From: MGBC114079 sp964531385
GTDB taxonomy: Bacteria > Bacillota > Clostridia > Lachnospirales > CAG-274
DNA: 64,000 nt
Reading direction: 5' to 3'
Assembly: GCA_964531385.1 (NCBI GenBank)
Contig: CAZHGC010000013.1
Location: 1 to 64,000, forward strand
The notes beneath the pieces are model-generated. The model ran no database searches, had not been told where the DNA came from, and was given only the letters and a program-made list of their open reading frames with translations. Numbering within the stretch: the first letter of the stretch is position 1; the number at the start of each line of letters is the position of its first letter. This document shows positions 28,418 through 36,508 of this stretch, one piece after another. A program made the translations under genes and the position numbers.

Positions 28418-28948
28418 ATGGGCTATTGGAATTCCAGAGGTCTCCGAGGAAGTAGCTTCGAAGAAAGTTTAAATTTCACAAATGACATCTACAGGCAACG
28501 GGGGCTTGGGCTTATCCAAAAAATTCCAACGCCCATTACGCCCGTTGAAATTCAAAAAGACACAGGAAGAATTTCTCTTGCATATTTTGACAGCAAAAGC
28601 ACAGTTGATTATATAGGAATTATTCAAGGTGTCGGAATTTGCTTTGATGCAAAAGAAACAACCGCAAAAAGCCTCCCAATTCAAAACATTCACGAACACC
28701 AAATCGAATTTATGAAAGATTTCAAAAATCAAGGCGGGCTTTCTTTCATTCTTGTCCATTTCAAATTTTTCGGACGATATTTTTATATGCCAATCGAAAA
28801 ACTTTGCAATTTTTGGGAAAGAGCAAAAAATGGCGGAAGAAAATCAATCAAATTTGAAGAATTTGACGAAGAATACGAGGTTTTTTGCAAAGACGGAACA
28901 GTTGTCCATTACATCGAAGCCATTGCAAAAGATTTGGGGCAGAATTAA
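28418..28948 (+). CDS. recU: Holliday junction resolvase RecU
   Basis: A 176-residue structure-specific endonuclease of the Bacillota RecU family that resolves Holliday junctions. Matching family blocks are SRGLRGSSFEESLNFTN near the start, QKIPTPITPVEI, the metal-binding core TVDYIGIIQGVGICFDAKET, and NIHEHQIEFMKDFKNQGG. I chose MGYWNSRG at 28418, which follows AAAGGA; an in-frame codon upstream would overlap the GH18 gene. In Bacillus recU pairs with the PBP gene ponA, whereas here it pairs with a wall-hydrolase gene. The catalytic residues (Asp, Glu-Ala-Lys) appear intact. Confidence 0.92.
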   Translation: MGYWNSRGLRGSSFEESLNFTNDIYRQRGLGLIQKIPTPITPVEIQKDTGRISLAYFDSKSTVDYIGIIQGVGICFDAKETTAKSLPIQNIHEHQIEFMKDFKNQGGLSFILVHFKFFGRYFYMPIEKLCNFWERAKNGGRKSIKFEEFDEEYEVFCKDGTVVHYIEAIAKDLGQN

Positions 28949-28969
28949 CCTGTTTAAAGGCTAAATTAC

Positions 28970-29008
28970 AAAAAGGATTTTTAACCATTTTGGCTAAAAA
29001 TCCTTTTT
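28970..29008 (+). terminator. Terminator after recU
   Basis: An 18-bp stem with one mismatch (28970-28987 with 28991-29008), a 3-base loop and terminal A/T runs. It can also serve the gene on the opposite strand. Confidence 0.85.
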
Positions 29009-29103
29009 ATAATTATTTTACCGTTATTTTTTGTTAGTTATATTTACCATTTTTCAAATTTTCGTGGAAGGTTGTAAACCTAAAATTTTAAATATTATAA
29101 AAA

Positions 29104-29796
29104 TTAATTAAAATGAAAATCTTCAAAAAAATTATCATAGAAGTAATCAACAATATAATTAGCCTCTTTATATGTTACAAACTCATTTGGACGCAATTCA
29201 TCTCCAAACGGTCTGTAAATTCCCATACGAAGCAAAGCAGAAACTTCTTTTGCTGTCCATTTTGACAGTTCGTCTTTATCCTTAAATTAATTTAAAACAG
29301 ATAAATCGGGCTCTTTAATTTCGACACCCTCTTTAAATGTTAATGTTCCGCTCTTTATATATCTGTAAATAAAAAGATACATATCCTGTCGTTTTAAATA
29401 TTCAAAAGGGTGAAAAGTTCCGTCGGGATAACCTTTTGCTATGTTATAGTCTTTTGCTTCACTAAGATAATCTAAAGTTTGCCAAATTCGCATGCTTTCT
29501 TCAGCTTCATCAAATTTTGATGAATTTGGGTCTTTCGGATACACACTGTATCGTGGTACATCGGGAAAAGCAACCCTTCCTTGAAATACTGACGAATCGG
29601 CAATAAGAGCAGATTTTCTATCGCCATCAATAAGTATACTAAAAAAGTCAATTCTTTGAACATAATCTTTATAGTAGCTTTCCAATTTTAATTCATCAGC
29701 AAAATTTATTTTTGTTAAATCTTCATTTTCTTCTGCAAATACATATGACGGTTGCAATAGAATAAGCATTCCCAAACAGATTAAAAATTTTCTCAA
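29104..29796 (-). pseudogene. SLH-domain secreted protein interrupted by an in-frame TAA
   Basis: From a TTG start at 29796 (after AAAGGAG) the frame encodes a signal peptide (RKFLICLGMLILLQPSYVFA), an undefined region, and an S-layer-homology motif (NIAKGYPDGTFHPFEYLKRQ) before a TAA at 29287-29289. The same frame then continues for 60 more codons to 29104 and encodes most of a second SLH repeat (FKDKDELSKWTAKEVSALLR, then YRPFGDELRPNEF). SLH domains tether proteins to wall polymers. The in-phase continuation without any shift indicates a recent nonsense mutation, or less likely a recoded stop. Without readthrough the product has 169 residues and one SLH motif. Confidence 0.8.
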
Positions 29797-30051
29797 AATA
29801 ATCGCTCCTTTAAGCTGATTTTAACAGACTAAATAAGTCACCCTCTTCTTTAGTGTTAATTCAGCCAAAAATGCAAAATCATACTGAATTAATAGGCGTT
29901 GAAAACACCGCCTGTTATAAATATTTCTTTGTATAATAAAAATATTAATAGTCTTTGACTAAAAATATATTCCCTACTCATTAAAATATTTAAGAACAAT
30001 CCTCCTTTCACAATTATAATTTTTATATAAATATATCAGATTGTCTTGTTT

Positions 30052-30082
30052 TAACCGCTTATCTTAAAAAAATAAGCGGTTA
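30052..30082. repeat. 11-bp inverted repeat, possible operator
   Basis: TAACCGCTTAT (30052-30062) is the reverse complement of 30072-30082. No T-run follows on either strand, so it is not an obvious terminator. AATAAGCGGTT from its right arm also occurs in the leader of the HTH regulator gene at 49904-49914. Confidence 0.45.
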
Positions 30083-30434
30083 TCAATCTTAATACATCTA
30101 TAGTTAAATTTGTAATGTGTCACCAATCATTGACACTTTAGCAACATAAAAAATAAATTTTACATTTTTGAAAATATATCTATGCCTTATGTTTTACCAT
30201 AATATGACATACATTTTCTACAAAATGTACTAAATCGTATTAAATTTGTAATAAATCATATTTTTATGAGCTTTGTCAAAGACTATTCATATTTTTTGTT
30301 TCACAAAATTAACGATTGGATATATTTTACAAACAAGCGTATTTTTTTTGTGCAAAGTGTAAATAATAAGAGTATGTAAAATTATTCTTCAATATTGTAA
30401 AAATGCCGATTTTGTAATAATTTTGATATTGATT

Positions 30435-30463
30435 TTGATTTATTCCGAAATTTATGTTATAAT
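30435..30463 (+). promoter_or_regulatory. carD promoter and structured leader
   Basis: A -35 TTGATT (30435-30440) and a perfect -10 TATAAT (30458-30463) are 17 bp apart. The leader of roughly 115 bases contains a hairpin at 30511-30535 (AAAGGCA/TGCCTTT extended by ACC/GGT), about 35 bp before the ribosome site. No T-run follows, so it is not a clear attenuator. Confidence 0.7.
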
Positions 30464-30584
30464 GTAAAAGAATTGTAAAAAGGTTTTACATTTAAAATTA
30501 TTACCCACTAACCAAAGGCATCTTGCCTTTGTGGTCGTATCGGTTCATTGTTTGAAAAAGTAATTTATAAAGGAGGGTTTTTAT

Positions 30585-31055
30585 GTGTTTAATGTAGGTG
30601 ATAAAATTGTCTACCCCATGTACGGTGCAGGTGTCATCGAAGCTATGGAAGAAAAGTTCATTGACGGCGAAAATAAGCAATATTATATTTTAAGAATTCC
30701 TGTCGGAAATCTTAAAATTACAATATCAGTTAAAAAGGCAGATGCCTTGGGGCTCAGAGAAGTTTCAGACTCAAACGAAGTTCTTGGAATTATCCAACAC
30801 GTTGAGCCAATCGAAATGGCAGAAAACTGGAATCAACGATATAAAGACAACATCGAAAGAATTAAAACAGGAAGTCTTGAAAAAGTTGTTCAAGTTTTTA
30901 AAACCCTTATCTTCAGAGAAAGAAAAAAAAGCCTTTCAAGTGCCGAAAAAAAATTGCTCGGAACAGCAAAACAAATTATTTTAAGCGAAATTATTCTATC
31001 TCAGGATATTGAAAAAGAACAGGCAGAAGCCATTTTGGAACAAGCCGTTATATAA
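30585..31055 (+). CDS. carD: CarD-family RNA-polymerase-binding regulator
   Basis: A 156-residue protein with the CarD/CdnL polymerase-interaction fold at the N-terminus (VGDKIVYPMYGAGVIEAMEE) and a helical DNA-contacting C-terminal part. CarD stabilises open promoter complexes, notably at rRNA promoters; the same fold occurs inside Mfd in this window. The start is a GTG at 30585, well spaced from AGGAGGG. An ATG two bases earlier opens a four-codon frame (ATG TGT TTA ATG TAG) that overlaps the true start, which could lower initiation. It stands alone between its promoter and terminator. Confidence 0.92.
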   Translation: MFNVGDKIVYPMYGAGVIEAMEEKFIDGENKQYYILRIPVGNLKITISVKKADALGLREVSDSNEVLGIIQHVEPIEMAENWNQRYKDNIERIKTGSLEKVVQVFKTLIFRERKKSLSSAEKKLLGTAKQIILSEIILSQDIEKEQAEAILEQAVI

Positions 31056-31068
31056 ATAAATGGCTGCA

Positions 31069-31108
31069 AAAAAGTGTGTGAAAAACTTTTATTTTTCGCA
31101 CACTTTTT
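31069..31108 (+). terminator. carD terminator
   Basis: A 17-bp stem with one wobble (31069-31085 with 31092-31108), a 6-base loop and a T-run. Confidence 0.88.
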
Positions 31109-31225
31109 ATATGCAATAACTTTTTCAATAATCATTTTTATTTGTTCAAATTTATAATTTCATCAGCTCTCTGTCTTTGCGTTTTCCTCTCAAACCCTCA
31201 ATTTCTATTTTAAAAAAAATAATAT

Positions 31226-31729
31226 TTATCGCCCAAAAAAATCGACAGCTTCAATTGCAACACTTCCGCCCCTAACAATTTCCATTCTTCCACTAAAATT
31301 CTTTTCCAATAATTTTATCAAATCATTATTCCTCGTTTCCGTCTGCACGCTCTCAAGCAGAATTGTTGTTATATTATAATCAATCAAGTTCACCGAAAAA
31401 ACTTCTCTAATATAGTTTAGCTTTATAATATCTTGTTCTGAACATTCATTAATTTTTACAAACATCAATTCTTTAATATAAATTGCAATATCCGTAAAAT
31501 CTATAATCTTAATTACTTCTATACTTCTGTTAAGCTGTTTCTTAATTTGCTCAAATGTTTTATCATCACTTGTAAGACTAATTGTCATTCTTGAAATAGT
31601 TATGTCTTCTGTTACACCAACCGTCAAGCTATCTAAGTTATATGATTTTCCTGAAAACAATCCAGAAATACGCGCTAATACACCAATATCATTTTCTACA
31701 AAAAGGCTAATCCATCTTTTTTTCATCAT
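31226..31729 (-). CDS. ilvN: Acetolactate synthase small (regulatory) subunit
   Basis: A 167-residue regulatory partner of acetolactate synthase. The N-terminal ACT domain (RWISLFVENDIGVLARISGL, then NLDSLTVGVTED) binds branched-chain amino acids for feedback control, and a second ACT-like half ends in GGSVAIEAVDFFGR. The start overlaps the end of ilvB by 4 bp (ATGA), with GAGGTGA just upstream. Two adjacent ATGs are possible. It is the last gene of tetR-ilvB-ilvN. Confidence 0.93.
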   Translation of the reverse strand: MMKKRWISLFVENDIGVLARISGLFSGKSYNLDSLTVGVTEDITISRMTISLTSDDKTFEQIKKQLNRSIEVIKIIDFTDIAIYIKELMFVKINECSEQDIIKLNYIREVFSVNLIDYNITTILLESVQTETRNNDLIKLLEKNFSGRMEIVRGGSVAIEAVDFFGR

Positions 31730-33462
31730 TCTTCACCTCTCATAATCATATTATTAAGCGGTTCCCCTGGCGGGACAATAGGAAGTACATTTTCTTCTCT
31801 TTCAATAATAAATTCAATAACCGTTGGAACCTTTTTCGTATTCTTAGCCGCCAATAATGCATTTTCAATTTCTTCATATTTCTGAACCCGAATAGCCCTT
31901 GCTCCATAGCTCTCCGCAAGGCGTATAAAATCCGGCGTATATTCCGGACAACAAGCCGATGGCGTATTGCAAGTTTCAGAACAACTCCTTCTATACCTTA
32001 AACAAGTACTGGAATATCTCTTATCAAAAAACATTTCCTGCCACTGTCGTACATTACCTAAATATCCGTTATTGAAAATGCAGACCGTAATTGGTAATTC
32101 ATACACAATTGCTGTAGCCATTTCTTGAATGTTCATCTGAATGCCACCATCGCCACAAATTGTAATTACATCTTTTTCTGGATTTCCTAATTTAGCTCCA
32201 AGTGCTGCCGGGAACCCATATCCCATTGTACCAAGACCTCCAGATGTCAACATTTGCTTTTTATTTGTTAATTCAAGAAATTGTGTTGTCCATAGTTGAT
32301 TCTGACCAACATCAGTCGTAATAACCGCATTATCAAAAACTTCATTAACTTTCTTAATAATGGCAAGTGGCGTTACACCAGACTCACTCCATTGTCTAAT
32401 CTCAAGAGGTTTCTGTTTCTTCCAATCATTTATTTTTGTTATCCACTCACCCAAATCGAGGTCATAGTCTTTTTCAAGCAATGCGTTAATTGCATTTTTT
32501 GCATCTGCTACAATTGGAATATCAACCTCTATATTTCTTGAAATAGAAGCTGGATCAATATCAACATGAATAATAATAGCATTCTTAGCAAATTCGCTAA
32601 CTTTCCCTGTAATACGGTCATTAAACCGAACACCAATTGAATATAATAAATCGCACTCGCTAATTGCTGTATTTGCAGCATAACTTCCATGTATACCAAG
32701 ATTTCCAATATACAAAGGATGATTTGTAGGCACTGCCCCTTTCCCCATAATAGTCGTAACAACTGGAATACCTGTCTTCTCAACCAATTTCGTCATTTCT
32801 TCATTTGCGTGAGCAATATTTACTCCTCCACCTAAAAGAAAAATTGGACGCTTTGCTTTCTTTAGACAATCTAAAGCCTTCTTTATTTGTCCTGTATGAA
32901 CTGTTGTATTAGGTTTATACCCACGAACTTCAATACTTTCAGGATATACATCACTTCCCAAAGCTTGCTGAATATCCTTTGGTAAATCCACAACTACAAC
33001 CCCTGGCTTTCCCGTTTGTGCAATGTAGAAAGCCTTTTTTATTGTTGACGCTAATTCATTACGATTGCGAACCGTAACAGCATATTTACAAATACTCCTT
33101 GTAATTCCGACAATATCAACCTCTTGAAATGCATCATTTCCAATCAAATGAGTTGGAACCTGACCAGTGAAGCATACCAGTGGAACACTATCGTAATTTG
33201 CTGTCGCTATTCCCGTAACCAGATTAGTAGCTCCTGGTCCACTTGTTACAAGACATACTCCAACCTTTCCCGTAGAGCGAGCATAACCATCTGCTGCATG
33301 AACCAAACCTTGTTCATGTCGAGGAAGAATAACATCTACTCCTTCCACACCATATAGTGCATTAAATAAATCAATTGCTTGTCCTCCCGGATAAGCAAAA
33401 AGCGTATCTACTTTTTCAGCCAATAATGCCTTTACAAATAACTCTGCTCCTGTAATCTGCAT
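31726..33462 (-). CDS. ilvB: Acetolactate synthase large (catalytic) subunit
   Basis: A 578-residue thiamine-diphosphate enzyme that condenses pyruvate (or pyruvate and 2-ketobutyrate) in valine, leucine and isoleucine synthesis. The active-site motif is LFAYPGGQAIDLF with conserved glutamate E at VDVILPRHEQG, and the ThDP/Mg motif is GDGGIQMNIQE...FNNGYLG. A Cys-rich insertion (CLRYRRSCSETCNTPSACC) lies between the ThDP motif and the C-terminus. AAAGGAGG precedes the ATG. No other ilv or leu genes and no T-box lie nearby; instead a TetR-type gene is directly upstream. Codon choice looks somewhat different from its neighbours, which may mean transfer. Confidence 0.95.
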   Translation of the reverse strand: MQITGAELFVKALLAEKVDTLFAYPGGQAIDLFNALYGVEGVDVILPRHEQGLVHAADGYARSTGKVGVCLVTSGPGATNLVTGIATANYDSVPLVCFTGQVPTHLIGNDAFQEVDIVGITRSICKYAVTVRNRNELASTIKKAFYIAQTGKPGVVVVDLPKDIQQALGSDVYPESIEVRGYKPNTTVHTGQIKKALDCLKKAKRPIFLLGGGVNIAHANEEMTKLVEKTGIPVVTTIMGKGAVPTNHPLYIGNLGIHGSYAANTAISECDLLYSIGVRFNDRITGKVSEFAKNAIIIHVDIDPASISRNIEVDIPIVADAKNAINALLEKDYDLDLGEWITKINDWKKQKPLEIRQWSESGVTPLAIIKKVNEVFDNAVITTDVGQNQLWTTQFLELTNKKQMLTSGGLGTMGYGFPAALGAKLGNPEKDVITICGDGGIQMNIQEMATAIVYELPITVCIFNNGYLGNVRQWQEMFFDKRYSSTCLRYRRSCSETCNTPSACCPEYTPDFIRLAESYGARAIRVQKYEEIENALLAAKNTKKVPTVIEFIIEREENVLPIVPPGEPLNNMIMRGEE

Positions 33463-33516
33463 AATATAATCCTCCTTTATGAGTGCGAGTGCTTGCTTGC
33501 ATAATATGCGTTTTTT

Positions 33517-33544
33517 TACGGTACTATCACACGACAGTACCGTA
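33517..33544. promoter_or_regulatory. 9-bp inverted repeat between tetR and ilvB (candidate operator)
   Basis: TACGGTACT (33517-33525) is the exact reverse complement of 33536-33544, with a 10-base spacer, starting right at the tetR stop codon. Neither strand shows a terminator T-run. The position upstream of ilvB suggests an operator or attenuating hairpin; function not shown. Confidence 0.5.
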
Positions 33545-33546
33545 CT

Positions 33547-34128
33547 TTATTTCAAACTAGGTATTCCTTGAATAAAAGTCGCAACTGATTGTTTGATGTA
33601 TTCTTCCTTACTTACTTCAAACAGATTTTTATCAAACGACGCACTCAAAAATGTGTATCCAAAAGTACTTGAAAATATAGTCAAAGCCAAACATTCAAAA
33701 TCCATGTGAGGTAACTTCCCTCTTTGCTCCATTTCCTCAAAATATTTTATTAAGGAAGATAAAAATGCTTGAGGCACTTTCATCACAAGTGGCGCAGTCT
33801 CTTCATATATTTGAGGTGCTCTAAGTCCAATAGATAATTTAACAAAATCCGCCGTCATATTTTCCATATATTTAGTCATAAACATCTCAAGGTCAGACTT
33901 GAGTTCCCAATTAACATTTCGAAATATTTCAGGTGTCAAATTACCTCTCCATTTTGCCTGTTCAACACCACTTATAACAATATCTTTTTTTGTTTTAAAT
34001 TTACGAAATAATGTGCATTCATTCACACCCGCACTTTTGGCAATGTCTTTTGTTGTCGTTGCAACATATCCTTTATCCCTAATCAAAGCCATTGTTGCAT
34101 CAATAATTTTTTGGCTTGTTTCGTCCAT
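33547..34128 (-). CDS. TetR-family transcriptional regulator
   Basis: A 193-residue protein with an N-terminal TetR helix-turn-helix (IIDATMALIRDKGYVATTTK, then AGVNECTLFRKFKTKKDI) and a ligand-binding C-terminal helical domain. I chose ATG 34128, seven bases after AAGGAG; an in-frame TTG two codons earlier is unlikely. Its own promoter carries an AAGTG/CACTT palindrome at the transcription start, so autoregulation is likely. It is 85 bp upstream of ilvB on the same strand, so it may control acetolactate synthase. The inducer is unknown. Confidence 0.88.
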   Translation of the reverse strand: MDETSQKIIDATMALIRDKGYVATTTKDIAKSAGVNECTLFRKFKTKKDIVISGVEQAKWRGNLTPEIFRNVNWELKSDLEMFMTKYMENMTADFVKLSIGLRAPQIYEETAPLVMKVPQAFLSSLIKYFEEMEQRGKLPHMDFECLALTIFSSTFGYTFLSASFDKNLFEVSKEEYIKQSVATFIQGIPSLK

Positions 34129-34154
34129 TCTCAATCTCCTTCCTTATAATATGC

Positions 34155-34197
34155 AAGTGGTCACTTTCATTTTAGTATCATATTTCCGTTTTGTCAA
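34155..34197 (-). promoter_or_regulatory. tetR promoter with overlapping palindrome
   Basis: On the minus strand, -35 TTGACA (34192-34197) and -10 TAAAAT (34169-34174) are 17 bp apart. Just downstream, 34155-34166 reads AAGTGACCACTT on that strand, with 5-bp arms around a 2-bp centre, placed over the transcription start. That is where a TetR-type repressor would bind. Confidence 0.7.
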
Positions 34198-34306
34198 GCA
34201 ACTTGTTTTTTATCCCACAAATTTTATATCTTTTTCAGCTCAATATGTCTTCCGAGAACACCTCAACCCTCTCATAACAAGCTATATGGGCGAAAACACC
34301 AAAACA

Positions 34307-34349
34307 AAAAATGTTGAGATAACATTTTTAATGTTACCCCAACATTTTT
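34307..34349 (-). terminator. Terminator of greA-lysS
   Basis: Two nested stems, AAAAATGTTG with CAACATTTTT (34307-34316 and 34340-34349) and TAACAT with ATGTTA inside, are followed on the minus strand by TTTTTTGTTTT. Confidence 0.8.
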
Positions 34350-34398
34350 ATAGAACATTTTATATAATACTCTTTGTAAAAATCAGCTTTTTTGCCAA

Positions 34399-35883
34399 TT
34401 ATTTATCCAACGGTTTCATTGTCGGGAAGAACAAAACATCTCTAACCGACGGAGCATCTGTCAAAAGCATAACAAATCTATCGATGCCCATACCAAGGCC
34501 ACCTGTTGGAGGCATACCATATTCAAGAGCAAGCATAAAGTCTTCGTCAATCATATTAGCCTCGTCGTCACCCTGTGCTCTAAGCATTTCTTGATGCTCA
34601 AAACGCTTTCTTTGGTCAATAGGGTCGTTAAGTTCGGAATATGCGTTTGCAAGCTCACGACCAACAACAAAAAGTTCAAATCTTTCTGTGTAATCCGGCT
34701 TGTCAGGCTTTCTCTTTGTAAGAGGAGAAATTTCAACAGGGTGGTCCATAAGGAAAGTTGGCTGAATAAGCTTTTCCTCAACAAATTCTTCAAAGAATAA
34801 ATTTAAAATATCGCCTTTTCCATGGCGTTCTTCAAATTCAATGTTGTGCTCTTTTGCAACTTTTCTTGCTTCTTCAAGAGTTTCAATTTGGTCAAAATCC
34901 ACACCTGCATATTTTTTAACCGCATCAAGCATTGTAATTCTTTCAAAAGGTTTACCAAAATCAATTTCAGTTCCTTGATAAGTAACGGTTGTGCTTCCGG
35001 TAACTTCTTTGGCAACAGTTCTAATCATATCTTCAATAAGGTCCATCATACCTTTGTAATCTGTGAAAGCTTCATATAACTCGATAAGAGTAAATTCAGG
35101 ATTATGACGCACGCTCATTCCTTCGTTTCTAAAAACTCTGCCAATTTCATAAACTCTTTCAAGACCACCAACAATAAGCCTTTTAAGAGGAAGCTCAAGA
35201 GCAATTCTCATATACATATCAATATCGAGAGCATTGTGGTGTGTTATAAAAGGTCTTGCAGCAGCCCCGCCTGCAATATTCTGCAAAGTAGGTGTTTCAA
35301 CTTCGAGATAATCTCTGTTGTCAAGGAATTTTCTGATACTTTTAATAATAGCCGAACGTTTGAAAAAAGTATCTCTAACGTCAGGATTTACAATAAGGTC
35401 AACATATCTTTGGCGATATCTCAAATCTTGGTCTTTAAGACCATGAAATTTTTCTGGCAAAGTTTGAAGACTTTTTGAAAGCAAAGTAACTTCGTGTGCC
35501 TTAACAGAAATTTCTTCTTTTTGAGTTTTAAAAACAACGCCTTTGATGCCAACAATGTCACCGATGTCAAATTTTTTGAAATCGGCATAGCTTTCTTCGC
35601 CAATGTCGTTTTTGCTAACATAACTTTGAATTTTTCCGTCCCTATCCAAAACATCGCAAAAAGATGCCTTTCCCATAACACGTTTTGAAACAAGACGTCC
35701 GGCAACAGTAACTTCTTTGCCGTCAAAATCTTCGAAATTGTCTTTAATTTCTTTGCTGTGGTTAGTAACATCAAATTTGACAATTTTGAAAGGGTCTTTG
35801 CCCGCTTCTTGGAAAGCAGCTAATTTTTCTCTTTTAATTTTTAAAAGTTCGTTCAATTCTTTTTGATTATCCAATGTTTTCAA
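34399..35883 (-). CDS. lysS: Lysyl-tRNA synthetase (class II)
   Basis: A 494-residue class II synthetase that charges tRNA-Lys. The N-terminal anticodon-binding OB-fold (KEVTVAGRLVSKRVMGKASF) is followed by the catalytic core with motif 2 (YEIGRVFRNEGMSVRHNPEF) and motif 3 (GGLGMGIDRFVMLLTD). The length is typical. The start is 6 bp after greA, so the two genes form the usual greA-lysS operon of Bacillota. AGGAGTTG precedes the ATG. Confidence 0.97.
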   Translation of the reverse strand: MKTLDNQKELNELLKIKREKLAAFQEAGKDPFKIVKFDVTNHSKEIKDNFEDFDGKEVTVAGRLVSKRVMGKASFCDVLDRDGKIQSYVSKNDIGEESYADFKKFDIGDIVGIKGVVFKTQKEEISVKAHEVTLLSKSLQTLPEKFHGLKDQDLRYRQRYVDLIVNPDVRDTFFKRSAIIKSIRKFLDNRDYLEVETPTLQNIAGGAAARPFITHHNALDIDMYMRIALELPLKRLIVGGLERVYEIGRVFRNEGMSVRHNPEFTLIELYEAFTDYKGMMDLIEDMIRTVAKEVTGSTTVTYQGTEIDFGKPFERITMLDAVKKYAGVDFDQIETLEEARKVAKEHNIEFEERHGKGDILNLFFEEFVEEKLIQPTFLMDHPVEISPLTKRKPDKPDYTERFELFVVGRELANAYSELNDPIDQRKRFEHQEMLRAQGDDEANMIDEDFMLALEYGMPPTGGLGMGIDRFVMLLTDAPSVRDVLFFPTMKPLDK

Positions 35884-35889
35884 CTCCTA

Positions 35890-36369
35890 TTATTGTATAT
35901 CAAGTACTTTAAATTTTAAAATTCCGTCCGGTGCTTCAACATCAACGTTTTCTCCAACTGAATGCCCCAAAAGAGCCATTCCGAGAGGTGATTCGTTTGA
36001 TATTTTGCCCAAAGAAGGGTCTGCCTCTGCCGAACCGACAATAGTATATTCAATTTCTTCTTCAAATTCTTCATCGTAAAGTTTAACTTTGTTTCCGATA
36101 TTTACACGACCTGTGCTAATTTCTTCTTCGTCAATAACTTCGGCATTTCTAAGCATTTTTTCAATTGTAACAATTCTTGCTTCAATTTCTGCCTGTTCTT
36201 CTTTTGCAGCATCATATTCAGCATTTTCGGAAAGGTCTCCCTGACCTCTTGCTTCTTTTATTTTTGCGGCAACTTCTTTACGTCTGACAACTTTAAGGTT
36301 TTCAAGTTCATCTTCAAGCTTTTTAAGACCGTCATAAGTTAAAACTATTTTTTTATTTTCTTCAGCCAT
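35890..36369 (-). CDS. greA: Transcription elongation factor GreA
   Basis: A 159-residue factor that rescues backtracked RNA polymerase by stimulating transcript cleavage. The N-terminal coiled coil (LTYDGLKKLEDELENLKVVR) carries the acidic tip DLSENAEYDAAKEEQ, and the C-terminal FKBP-like domain follows (ISNESPLGMALLGHSVGE). The length is standard. It is the first gene of greA-lysS, driven by a near-perfect promoter at 36406-36434. Confidence 0.97.
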   Translation of the reverse strand: MAEENKKIVLTYDGLKKLEDELENLKVVRRKEVAAKIKEARGQGDLSENAEYDAAKEEQAEIEARIVTIEKMLRNAEVIDEEEISTGRVNIGNKVKLYDEEFEEEIEYTIVGSAEADPSLGKISNESPLGMALLGHSVGENVDVEAPDGILKFKVLDIQ

Positions 36370-36405
36370 TTAAAATACACTCCTTAATCTCGGATTATCT
36401 TTAAA

Positions 36406-36434
36406 ATTATATCCCACATACAAATTATTGTCAA
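36406..36434 (-). promoter_or_regulatory. Strong promoter of greA-lysS
   Basis: On the minus strand, TTGACA (36429-36434) and TATAAT (36406-36411) are both perfect and 17 bp apart, about 35 bp from greA. Confidence 0.88.
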
Positions 36435-36508
36435 CATTTTAAACGGAAAAATCACAAAATTTAATTCAAAAAAAGTTGAAACTTTCAACCGAATAACTCC
36501 CGCAAAAT

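Larger units (their letters stand above)
29797..30584. other. Long AT-rich gap before carD
   Basis: About 790 bp without a convincing gene. Visible elements are an 11-bp inverted repeat at 30052-30062/30072-30082 (TAACCGCTTAT), a 6-bp one at 30117-30136 (GTGTCA/TGACAC), a small hairpin AGGCG/CGCCT near 29890-29910, a strong ribosome-site-like CCTCCTTTC (minus strand) at 30001-30009 with no well-spaced start, and the carD promoter and leader. Confidence 0.5.

Noticed and set aside
29889..29981. 30-codon frame (minus strand) below a strong ribosome-site sequence
   Set aside because: The CCTCCTTTC match is about 19 bases from the ATG, too far, and the peptide has no recognisable features.
33517..33544. 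Terminator of tetR
   Set aside because: Perfect stem but no T-run on either strand; listed instead as a possible operator.
34135..34200. T-box or similar leader for ilvB
   Set aside because: The only long leader belongs to tetR and carries a palindrome, not a T-box.
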